The notes beneath the pieces were generated by a model. That model did no database searches. It had not been told where the DNA came from and saw only the letters and a list, made by a program, of their open reading frames with translations. Shown piece after piece: positions 28,402 through 35,719 of a stretch of 64,000 bases of DNA (the first letter of the stretch is position 1; every line of letters begins with the position of its first letter). The position numbers and the translations under genes were made by a program. The stretch is taken from contig NZ_JAHLOS010000005.1 of NCBI RefSeq assembly GCF_018917525.1, positions 1 through 64,000 on the forward strand, read 5' to 3'. This DNA is from Enterococcus raffinosus. Its GTDB lineage: Bacteria; Bacillota; Bacilli; Lactobacillales; Enterococcaceae.

Positions 28402-29349
28402 TTACATCATTTTATTTTTAGCCATATACGCATAAACCGCCCCATAGATTCCGGCTTCATTCCCAAGCTGCGCTTTCTTTACGGAGAAATGTGCTTTGAT
28501 TTGCGGAAATACATACTGCTCTAGCTTTTCCTTCAATGGCAGCAACAATTGGTCGCCAGCTTCAGATAGTCCGCCACCAATCACTATTTCTTCTACATCA
28601 ATTGTGTTCATGATTCCAGCTAAGGCTTGTCCTAAGATATCAGTAAATTCCGCCAATACTGCCTGTGCGTGGACATTCTTTTGGGCCGCTTTCTCGAAAA
28701 CGATTGGCGGCGTGATTTCCGGCCAAGTTTCATTGACTTCTTTCAGCTTCTTTCGCATGCTTAACGCCAATCCATTTGCAGATGCAAAGGTTTCTAAACA
28801 ATTTCTACCACCACAGCCGCACAAGCGCTGTTCGTCAGAGCGAATCGGGATATGCCCGATTTCCCCACCAGAAGAATGACAGCCATTCAAGACTTCACCA
28901 TTTAAGACGATGCCGCCGCCAACGCCTGTCCCTAAGGTGACGAACAGCAAATTCGCGTTGCCCTGAGCAGCGCCCTTCCACATTTCGCCAAGTGCAGCTG
29001 CATTTGCGTCATTTAATAAGCACACGCCAATTCCTAAATCGGTTTCGATTATTTCTTTTAACGGGATATCCTTCCAATCCAAATTCACCGCTTGAACGAC
29101 CGTTTTCCCGTCTGGCGAGATCGGACCCGGTACACCGATCCCGATTCCTTTTACAGTTGCTAGTCTAGCATCTTCAAGTGTCGTTCGAATGGAGTCACAA
29201 ATCTCCTTGGGAATGTCTTTCCCTTTTTCTGCAATATTTGTTGGGATCGACCACTTCTTCTCGATCGTTCCTACATCGTCCATCATGGCAAGCTTGATGG
29301 AAGTTCCACCAATGTCGATCCCGATTAGTCTATTCTTTTGTGTTTTCAT
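28402..29349 (-). CDS. ROK-family glucokinase-like sugar kinase
   Basis: Kinase of 315 aa with the ROK architecture: ATP-binding IGIDIGGTSIKLA at the N terminus, LNDANAAALGE with the catalytic Asp, FVTLGTGVGGGIVLNG, and a zinc motif (GHIPI...CGCGGRNCLETFAS) with CxCGxxGC-type cysteines near residue 180. This suits glucokinases acting on free glucose. Last gene of the minus-strand sugar locus, 8 bases after the isomerase upstream. Inferred role: phosphorylation of the glucose released by the deglycosylation enzymes. Confidence 0.88.
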   Translation of the reverse strand: MKTQKNRLIGIDIGGTSIKLAMMDDVGTIEKKWSIPTNIAEKGKDIPKEICDSIRTTLEDARLATVKGIGIGVPGPISPDGKTVVQAVNLDWKDIPLKEIIETDLGIGVCLLNDANAAALGEMWKGAAQGNANLLFVTLGTGVGGGIVLNGEVLNGCHSSGGEIGHIPIRSDEQRLCGCGGRNCLETFASANGLALSMRKKLKEVNETWPEITPPIVFEKAAQKNVHAQAVLAEFTDILGQALAGIMNTIDVEEIVIGGGLSEAGDQLLLPLKEKLEQYVFPQIKAHFSVKKAQLGNEAGIYGAVYAYMAKNKMM

Positions 29350-29357
29350 CCCATCAC

Positions 29358-30269
29358 CTAGACAAAGTTCCGTAAGTAGTGGGCACTTTGCTTGATCGAA
29401 CGTTTGACATCTTCATAATCAGACTCATACGCCCGATCCTCTACTTCAATACAGGTATAGCCGCTATAACCAACATCGGTTAAAGCCGAAACATATTTGC
29501 CCCAATCAACGTCGCCTAAGCCTGGTAATTTTGGTGACATATATTCTAACGGTGTTGCCATTACGCCGACCTCTTGGAGTTTGTTCCAATAAACCTTGAT
29601 GTCCTTATAATGAACATGGAATAGCTTGTCCTTGAATTCATAGATCGGAGCCAAATAATCCATTTGCTGCCAAACAAAATGCGATGGATCAAAGTTCAAT
29701 CCAAGATACTCACTATCTAAAAGGTCAAAGATTTTTCTGAATAAAGCAGGAGTCGTCATCAAATTTTGACCGCCTGGCCATTCATCTTCGGTAAAGAGCA
29801 TCGGACAATTCTCAATCGCGATCTTGACTTTTTGCTTCTCCGCATATGCTAAGATCGGCTTCCAAACCTTTTCAACCTCCTTTAAATTTTCAGAGATCGT
29901 TTTTGAAGGCATCCGTCCAATAAAGGTCGTCACCAAATTAATCTCCATTAATTTCGCTGCATCAATGACTGAATAAATATGATCAATCACTAGCTGACGT
30001 TTTTCCAAATCTTCATCCAACGGATTCGGATAATAGGCCAAGGCCGAGATCGCAACCTTCTTCTCAGCAGCGTAGGCTTGATATTTCTCTGCTTGTTTCT
30101 TTGTCAGATTTTCTGTGTCAATGTGTGAAACGCCGGCATAACGACGCTCTGCTTTTCCAGCAGGCCAGCAGGCAACCTCCACACAATCCAATCCATTTTC
30201 AGCAACGATATCGATCATTTCATAAAAATCACTTTGATCTAAAATCGCTGAAACCAATCCTAATTGCAT
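29358..30269 (-). CDS. Sugar phosphate isomerase/epimerase (TIM barrel)
   Basis: Metal-dependent AP-endonuclease-2-like TIM-barrel protein of 303 aa. Candidate ligands: Glu in IAIENCPMLF, Asp/His in GLNFDPSHFVW, His in FHVHYKD and Glu in TCIEVED. These match the xylose-isomerase-like group that also contains hydroxypyruvate, inosose and 3-keto-sugar isomerases/lyases. It is sandwiched between the ROK kinase and a Gfo/Idh/MocA oxidoreductase in the same transcript. A role on keto-glucose or a related sugar is inferred; the exact reaction cannot be read from the sequence. Confidence 0.82.
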   Translation of the reverse strand: MQLGLVSAILDQSDFYEMIDIVAENGLDCVEVACWPAGKAERRYAGVSHIDTENLTKKQAEKYQAYAAEKKVAISALAYYPNPLDEDLEKRQLVIDHIYSVIDAAKLMEINLVTTFIGRMPSKTISENLKEVEKVWKPILAYAEKQKVKIAIENCPMLFTEDEWPGGQNLMTTPALFRKIFDLLDSEYLGLNFDPSHFVWQQMDYLAPIYEFKDKLFHVHYKDIKVYWNKLQEVGVMATPLEYMSPKLPGLGDVDWGKYVSALTDVGYSGYTCIEVEDRAYESDYEDVKRSIKQSAHYLRNFV

Positions 30270-30284
30270 GTTCCTTCCCTCTTT

Positions 30285-31340
30285 CTATTCAAAATCGACC
30301 GAACGGTGTTCCTTCGCCGAGACACGAATCGCATCCAATAGCTTCATTAAGCGTAATATTTCTGTTGGTTTAACCACTAATTCGCCTTCGCCCTCAACGT
30401 AGTTTCTGTACTGTTCAAAGAACATCTCATGATTGACTGAAACCTCAGGAAGCTCTTCGGTGACTAGGCGACCTTCTGGTGGCGGACCAAACGAGCGGGT
30501 CGGACCGGCTGCTGTCATAGTAATCTTACCTGGAACATTCGTTAACAATTCACTTGTTCGAACGATTTTCCCCTGCGGATTAAATCCGTCCACATAAGCA
30601 CTGCCCTTATTTCCCCCAACAAACCAATGGCGTTCAAACCATGAAGCTTCGTCTTTTAGGAAATACGTTCCTAATTCTACCTGACCAGTGATTCCACTAT
30701 CAAAATAAAGCTGGATATTGAAGTAATCATCGACGTTTTCATTAATGACATTTCGCACATCCGCATAAACCGTCTTCAATTTCCCTAGAATCATCCACAG
30801 CATTTGATCCAGCAAATGCACGCCCCAATCGTAAAGCATTCCGCCACCAAACTCCGGATATACATGCCAATCGTGCATGTTTCCGTTAAAGCCATAGAGA
30901 CAATTTTTAATTGTATAAATATCGCCCAGCGTCTGACTGTCGACCACTTCCTTCATCAAGCGATAATCCTTATCCCAACGACGTTGATGGTGAATCGTAA
31001 AGCGCACTCCTGCTTCTTCGGTGACTGCCATCATTTCTTGAAATTCTGTGCCGTTCATCGCCGCTGGTTTTTCTAAAATAATATCTTTTTTAGCCGCAGC
31101 CGCTTTTTTAACCATTTCTAAATGCAGATGATTCGGCACCGCAATGATGACTGTGTCAATATCTTTTTCTGCTAATAATTGATCGGCCTTCAAAAAGGTT
31201 TTTACGCCTTCGTTTACTTCCTTTAGCTGGTCCTTATTGATATCGCAGACGGCGATCAAGGTCGCATAATCTAATTTTTTGATGGTTTGCGCATGAGTCT
31301 GACCCATGAAACCATGTCCAATAATTCCAAAATTCAACAT
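30285..31340 (-). CDS. Gfo/Idh/MocA-family oxidoreductase
   Basis: NAD(P)-dependent sugar oxidoreductase of 351 aa. N-terminal Rossmann motif GIIGHGFMGQTHA, the family Glu-Lys-Pro at DIILEKPAAM, and the C-terminal alpha/beta domain with DWGVHLLDQMLW providing the catalytic Asp and His. It differs clearly from the family member at 32851-33945, so the locus has two non-redundant dehydrogenases. Likely acts on a hydroxyl of the sugar moiety or on a keto-sugar intermediate. Starts 17 bases after the CgdB-like gene stop. Confidence 0.85.
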   Translation of the reverse strand: MLNFGIIGHGFMGQTHAQTIKKLDYATLIAVCDINKDQLKEVNEGVKTFLKADQLLAEKDIDTVIIAVPNHLHLEMVKKAAAAKKDIILEKPAAMNGTEFQEMMAVTEEAGVRFTIHHQRRWDKDYRLMKEVVDSQTLGDIYTIKNCLYGFNGNMHDWHVYPEFGGGMLYDWGVHLLDQMLWMILGKLKTVYADVRNVINENVDDYFNIQLYFDSGITGQVELGTYFLKDEASWFERHWFVGGNKGSAYVDGFNPQGKIVRTSELLTNVPGKITMTAAGPTRSFGPPPEGRLVTEELPEVSVNHEMFFEQYRNYVEGEGELVVKPTEILRLMKLLDAIRVSAKEHRSVDFE

Positions 31341-31357
31341 CTTTCTAACCCCTTCTC

Positions 31358-31747
31358 TTAAATCGTCACCGTTCGTTCTTTCACGCCGACTAACGGCACC
31401 GGAATATACGCCGTTCTAGTAGCTACGGTCAATTTCACTTGATGATCGCCTTGTGATAATCCGCCTGGTTTTAGGACGCGAATATATAAGGGCTCACCAT
31501 ATTCCCATTTATAAGTGGTAACAGTCGTTGCTTCTTTTAAAGAAAACCAATCTTGCTGGTCGATTGAAATTTTGATCGCGTCAGCAGCGACTTCCGCATC
31601 ATCCACCGCTACTTTAATAAATTCCACCATGGAAAGAGGGACACCACGATAATACGTAATCAGCGTTTGTAATTCGAAACCGATCACTTCGCCCTTTTCT
31701 TCAATATTTTTGCAGGTAGCTTCTTTAAACACATTATTGTCAAACAT
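31358..31747 (-). CDS. C-glycoside deglycosidase beta subunit (CgdB/DUF6379-like)
   Basis: Small beta-rich protein of 129 aa with no membrane segment or signal. It matches my recollection of the DUF6379/CGDB family by the pattern ITYYRGVPLSMVEFIKV, then VDDAEV, YKWEYGEPLYIRVLKPGGL, and the C-terminal IPVPL. Members form a complex with a TIM-barrel alpha subunit that cleaves aryl C-glucosides after oxidation at C3 (DgpB-DgpC, DfgA-DfgB systems). Here the TIM-barrel partner lies directly upstream (13 bases). The assignment relies on remembered family features plus gene order; a profile search would settle it. Confidence 0.75.
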   Translation of the reverse strand: MFDNNVFKEATCKNIEEKGEVIGFELQTLITYYRGVPLSMVEFIKVAVDDAEVAADAIKISIDQQDWFSLKEATTVTTYKWEYGEPLYIRVLKPGGLSQGDHQVKLTVATRTAYIPVPLVGVKERTVTI

Positions 31748-31760
31748 TCTCTACATCCTC

Positions 31761-32771
31761 CTATCCTTGGATCTCTTTCAAACACGCCTGCAAGTATTTT
31801 TGGTTTGCGGCTACTTGTTCTTTTTCCTGCATTGGTTTGCCTGGCAGTGTGAAGCGATTGCCTTCATACTCTGTTGCCACGTAACCATCATAGTCTTTTT
31901 CATGGAGATATTCTAAAAGTCCTTTATAATCCATCGAGTATTCTGGGCCTTCTGGGGTCATTTCAAACATTTTGATGTGGAAATGTTTGATGTACGGCAT
32001 ATACTCGTCCATCACGGTAAACGGATAATTTTCATAGCCATCGCAAAGCGGCGCAAACATTTGATCCTCTTTGGTTTTAATGACTTTTTTGAAGTCTTCT
32101 GGATATTCGCCATTATTTTCCTTTACGACACAGTGAAGGTCTGTTCCCTGTGCAAAAATCTCATCTAAGTAAGCAAACATTTCAGGGCTTGCGCCATTAT
32201 TGACTTCATAGTTCACTACTACTTGTGGGAATTTTTTACAGAAAATTCCTGTATCAATCACTAACCCAATATATGGAGAATCCAAGCGTTTCATTTCTTC
32301 AATAAAATGAAGCGTCTCAGGTTCATCAAAGGCCATGCCGGCATGAATTTCTAAAGCAATCGTTACATCATATTCTTTGCAATAAGGCAGCAAGGGTTCG
32401 CAAACCCAATAAGGCACCATTGATACCAAACGAATTAATTTAATTCCCAAACGATTGGCTTGTTTGATTTCTTCGATCAATAAATCAATACACTCGCGTT
32501 TTGTCAGGCTGCGATTGTTATAGAGATTGGTGTTTAAAAAAACATCCGCGATAACCGGCTTAATTCCTGTTTCTTCTAAAAGCTGATGCCAATGGGCAAC
32601 GTCCTCTTGTGTCGGATGAGGCGCGTTTTTGATCATTTGATCTGGTAAAATTTCCACTCCTTCAACCTTGTGTTCCTGCAAAAAGTGCATCAAATCATCC
32701 AAATCCATGCGATGATTTAAATATTCATCCTGTAAACTATATAAACTTACAGCCGTTTTGATTTTCGTCAT
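31761..32771 (-). CDS. C-glycoside deglycosidase alpha subunit (CgdC-like TIM barrel)
   Basis: TIM-barrel protein of 336 aa in the sugar isomerase/epimerase superfamily, about the length of characterised C-glycoside deglycosidase catalytic subunits. Candidate metal ligands Glu141 (LEIHAG), Asp173 (VIDTG), His265 (KHFHIK) and Glu301 (ATEYEG). His143 in the EIH motif is at the position I recall for the catalytic base of DgpC. Immediately followed by the small CgdB-like subunit and preceded by a DgpA-like oxidoreductase. Predicted reaction: eliminates the aglycone from a 3-keto C-glucoside. It could instead act on O-glycosides after C3 oxidation. Confidence 0.75.
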   Translation of the reverse strand: MTKIKTAVSLYSLQDEYLNHRMDLDDLMHFLQEHKVEGVEILPDQMIKNAPHPTQEDVAHWHQLLEETGIKPVIADVFLNTNLYNNRSLTKRECIDLLIEEIKQANRLGIKLIRLVSMVPYWVCEPLLPYCKEYDVTIALEIHAGMAFDEPETLHFIEEMKRLDSPYIGLVIDTGIFCKKFPQVVVNYEVNNGASPEMFAYLDEIFAQGTDLHCVVKENNGEYPEDFKKVIKTKEDQMFAPLCDGYENYPFTVMDEYMPYIKHFHIKMFEMTPEGPEYSMDYKGLLEYLHEKDYDGYVATEYEGNRFTLPGKPMQEKEQVAANQKYLQACLKEIQG

Positions 32772-32807
32772 TTGTATTCCTCCTACGAATAATTAATAAA
32801 GATGATG

Positions 32808-32839
32808 GGACGAGCGACTGCTTTCAATTGCGCTCGTCC
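32808..32839 (-). other. Intercistronic hairpin
   Basis: Perfect 9-bp stem GGACGAGCG / CGCTCGTCC in the 79-base gap between the DgpA-like and CgdC-like genes. It has no T tract, so it probably stabilises or processes mRNA rather than terminating transcription. Confidence 0.5.
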
Positions 32840-32850
32840 GCCTCATTAAA

Positions 32851-33945
32851 TTACAGTTCCACAACTTTTCCAGTTTCAGCAGATTTGTAAATGGCTTCTA
32901 AAATTTGTGTCACCACAATTGCTTGTTCTGGTTTTACCAACGGCTCTGTATCATTCAAAATCGCTTCAACCCATTGCTTCGCTTCCGCATCCTTTTGCTC
33001 CAAGCTACTGCCTTCAAAGCCAAAGACGCCGCCAGCATCGGAAGGTTGTGTTTGCTCCAATTGGTTGTGAGCCGCTTTGTTAAAGACCACATATCCTTGA
33101 TCCAAGAAGGCTTTCCCGAACATTTCCGCGCCGCCTTCTGTCCCGCAAAGTGTGACCTGCGCTTCCTTCGGATTGATCATATTCAAGGCCCAAGCCGCTT
33201 CCAAGAAGATCGTTGCCCCATTTTCCATTTTGATTAAACCGAATGCGGAATCTTCTGTTTCAAAGGATTCCGGTTCCCACGGTCCAAACATATTCGCCAT
33301 TGGATTATCCTTCAATTTTTGGTAGGTCGAGCCTAAAACCATTTTTGGTTTGTAATTACTCATGTACCAAAGGGTTAAATCTAACGCATGGGTACCGATA
33401 TCGATCAACGGTCCGCCGCCTTGTTTTTCCTTATCAGGAAACACGCCCCAGGTTGGAACACCTTTTCTACGAACGGCATGGGCTTTTGCAAAGTAGATTT
33501 CGCCAAGCTCACCGTTACTACAAGCGTCATAGGTCGCTAATGAATCGGCACGGAAACGATTTTGATAGCCGATCGTTAATTTTTTGCCTGTGCGTTCTGC
33601 CGCATCCAGCATTTTTTTCGCTTCTTCATAGTTGATTGCCATTGGTTTTTCACACATCACGTGCTTACCGCTTTCTAAGGCATCAACCGTAATAAATGAG
33701 TGAGAAATATTTGGTGTCAATACATGTATCACGTCAATATCAGCTTGCTTCACCACTTCTTTGTAGTCTTCTGTAACTAATGCATCGGCAACACCATATT
33801 CTGCCGCTGCTGCTTCCGCCCGCTCAACGATCGTGTCGCAAAAGGCCGCCAATTCTACTTGATCCGCTAATTTCGCTAACGCTGGTAGATGCTTTTGATT
33901 GGCGATTCCGCCGCACCCGATAATACCGAATTTTAATTTTTTCAC
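32851..33945 (-). CDS. Gfo/Idh/MocA oxidoreductase, DgpA-like glucoside 3-oxidase
   Basis: NAD-dependent oxidoreductase of 364 aa. Rossmann GIIGCGGIANQKHLPAL, EKP motif in HVMCEKPMAI, then RRKGVPTWGVF and GGGPLIDIGTHALDLTLWYM, which hold the catalytic Asp/His and resemble the DgpA family. Translation starts at GTG (33945), 8 bases after AAGGAGG; an ATG at 33984 has no RBS. In puerarin degradation, DgpA oxidises the glucosyl C3 hydroxyl and later reduces 3-keto-glucose to glucose, so it would supply the substrate of the CgdB-CgdC pair encoded next. Function inferred from family and position. Confidence 0.78.
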   Translation of the reverse strand: MKKLKFGIIGCGGIANQKHLPALAKLADQVELAAFCDTIVERAEAAAAEYGVADALVTEDYKEVVKQADIDVIHVLTPNISHSFITVDALESGKHVMCEKPMAINYEEAKKMLDAAERTGKKLTIGYQNRFRADSLATYDACSNGELGEIYFAKAHAVRRKGVPTWGVFPDKEKQGGGPLIDIGTHALDLTLWYMSNYKPKMVLGSTYQKLKDNPMANMFGPWEPESFETEDSAFGLIKMENGATIFLEAAWALNMINPKEAQVTLCGTEGGAEMFGKAFLDQGYVVFNKAAHNQLEQTQPSDAGGVFGFEGSSLEQKDAEAKQWVEAILNDTEPLVKPEQAIVVTQILEAIYKSAETGKVVEL

Positions 33946-34026
33946 GTTGTTTTCCTCCTTGTTCGTTTTTACACTGACATCCATACACTATTAGCCAGCC
34001 GTAATCATTTTATTGACTGGCTAAAT

Positions 34027-34040
34027 GGATATCGCTTACA
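34027..34040 (-). promoter_or_regulatory. Candidate cre site upstream of the DgpA-like gene
   Basis: TGTAAGCGATATCC on the minus strand matches TGNAANCGNTNNCA except at the last base. It would allow CcpA repression of an internal promoter. Confidence 0.45.
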
Positions 34041-34162
34041 AAATCTAGTTTACTGAATGATGCCTCTTCGTACTCTTCAAATCGTACGTTTAAAGATCAA
34101 ACATTTTTGCACTATATCTTCATTCTTTTTATAATGCACAAATTTATACCATACTTTTATGC

Positions 34163-35557
34163 TCAATCATTGATATTCTCGCGTTTTTTATCTAGTTGGG
34201 CACGAATATCATCCGTATCCTTGTCGCTTAAGTTCCATAACAGACAAGCCAATGCAGCAGTGAAAAATAGGATTGCTGGAATCAAATTAACCACTAGATT
34301 GATGCCATTTTTAGTCGCCATTGATTGTTCCATATTGGCCCGATAGCCGAATGAATGCAGCAGCATGATTCCCACCGATGCTCCGATAGCGTTACCAATT
34401 TTTGTCGCTAATCCATAAGTCGCATAAGCAGTCCCGTCTGTTCGAACCCCTGATTTCAATTCTTGGTAATCTACAGAATCCGCCACTAATGAAAGTGAAA
34501 TCGGAAAGCCCATATTGAACAATCCAAAAATTACATGACCGGCAATAATCATTGGCAAGTTGTCAAAATCAGCAAAGTATACGACGAGTAAACCAATCCC
34601 TTGAAGAATCAAGGAAACCATCAACACATTACGTTTCCCAAAACGTTTAACCAAAGGAACAATTGCTAATGAACAAAGCGCTCCGCCAATGGATGGAATC
34701 GTCATGAGTAAGGCAATCAAGGTAAACGCACCTAAACAATAAATGACATAAAAAGTTGTTACAGCGATTCTTCCCATAAAAGCAGTCATTTGCAAAATCA
34801 TGATAAGAAAAACGATCATTAAGTATTTATTACCAATCACATTTTTAATCGTGGTACGAAACGGTACTTTATTTTCATTTCTCATCGGTTGAACAACTTC
34901 TCGAGATGTCGCGAATACCGCGAAAAACAACGGGATCGAAATTACCGCATAGATCAACGCTGTCATAAAATAGCCTCGACCAGTTGCTACCTGCGAACCA
35001 TCTGAAAATGCCAGCATAATAAACGAAGACAATGAGTTCACAATAATCATTCCGACATTCATCCCAACCGAGCGCCATGCATTTAACTGATTTCGTTCAT
35101 TGGCATCTTCACTCATCACCGCCGCCAAAGCCCCGTAAGGAATATTCACTAATGTGTAGATCATTCCAGCGATGATATAAATAACCGCTGCCCAAATGAT
35201 ACCTGCCGTTCCATTTCCAAACGGACCGGTGAAAGTCAAAACTGAAAACAGGGCTAAAAATGGTGAGCCAAAAGCAATATAAGGGCGGAAACGGCCTAAC
35301 TTGCTTCTTGTACGTTCAGCGATCATCCCCATCATCGGATCATTGATCCCATCCCATAAACGGGCAATTAGCATGATCATCGAAACTGCAACCGGAGCCA
35401 AACCAACAATATCCGTATAAAAAACAGTCAAATAAGTGCCGACAAATGTCCAGACAAACTGGCTAGCCAAGTCACCCAATCCATAAGCAATCATAGAAAA
35501 TTTCGTTAAACCCTTTTTCTCCATCTTCATTCCATTTTCAAAGACATCTTTTTCCAT
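34163..35557 (-). CDS. GPH-family glycoside/cation symporter
   Basis: Integral membrane carrier of 464 aa with twelve predicted helices of the glycoside-pentoside-hexuronide MFS branch: YGLGDLASQFVWTFVGTY at helix 1, the DGINDPMMG motif after helix 2, SKLGRFRPYI in loop 2-3 and NIPYGALAAVMSEDANER in loop 4-5. AGGAGG lies 5 bases before the ATG. First structural gene after the AraC-type regulator, with a perfect-consensus cre site upstream. Inferred role: uptake of the glycoside degraded by the downstream enzymes. Confidence 0.9.
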   Translation of the reverse strand: MEKDVFENGMKMEKKGLTKFSMIAYGLGDLASQFVWTFVGTYLTVFYTDIVGLAPVAVSMIMLIARLWDGINDPMMGMIAERTRSKLGRFRPYIAFGSPFLALFSVLTFTGPFGNGTAGIIWAAVIYIIAGMIYTLVNIPYGALAAVMSEDANERNQLNAWRSVGMNVGMIIVNSLSSFIMLAFSDGSQVATGRGYFMTALIYAVISIPLFFAVFATSREVVQPMRNENKVPFRTTIKNVIGNKYLMIVFLIMILQMTAFMGRIAVTTFYVIYCLGAFTLIALLMTIPSIGGALCSLAIVPLVKRFGKRNVLMVSLILQGIGLLVVYFADFDNLPMIIAGHVIFGLFNMGFPISLSLVADSVDYQELKSGVRTDGTAYATYGLATKIGNAIGASVGIMLLHSFGYRANMEQSMATKNGINLVVNLIPAILFFTAALACLLWNLSDKDTDDIRAQLDKKRENIND

Positions 35558-35582
35558 GTGAACCTCCTAGAATAGTTGTATT

Positions 35583-35596
35583 TGCAAACGTTTACA
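35583..35596 (-). promoter_or_regulatory. cre site of the glycoside transporter gene
   Basis: TGCAAACGTTTACA fits the CcpA consensus TGNAANCGNTNNCA at every defined position. It lies 26 bases upstream of the transporter start codon. Confidence 0.75.
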
Positions 35597-35692
35597 ATGA
35601 ATAGTTTAATCTGTCAGCCAAAACATTACTCTGCTTTTTTCATTCTTTCTATTGATACTTTCCTAGGATGATGGCTTTGAAATCCACAAAAA

Positions 35693-35719
35693 AACAAGAT
35701 TGTATTACACAATCTTGTT
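35693..35719 (-). terminator. Terminator of the AraC-GH39-like gene
   Basis: Perfect stem AACAAGATTGT / ACAATCTTGTT overlaps the stop codon and is followed on the minus strand by eight Ts. It separates the regulator transcript from the transporter operon. Confidence 0.85.

Noticed and set aside
33243-33635. A 130-codon plus-strand frame inside the DgpA-like gene.
   Set aside because: Low-complexity antisense frame without RBS; the minus-strand gene has clear motifs.
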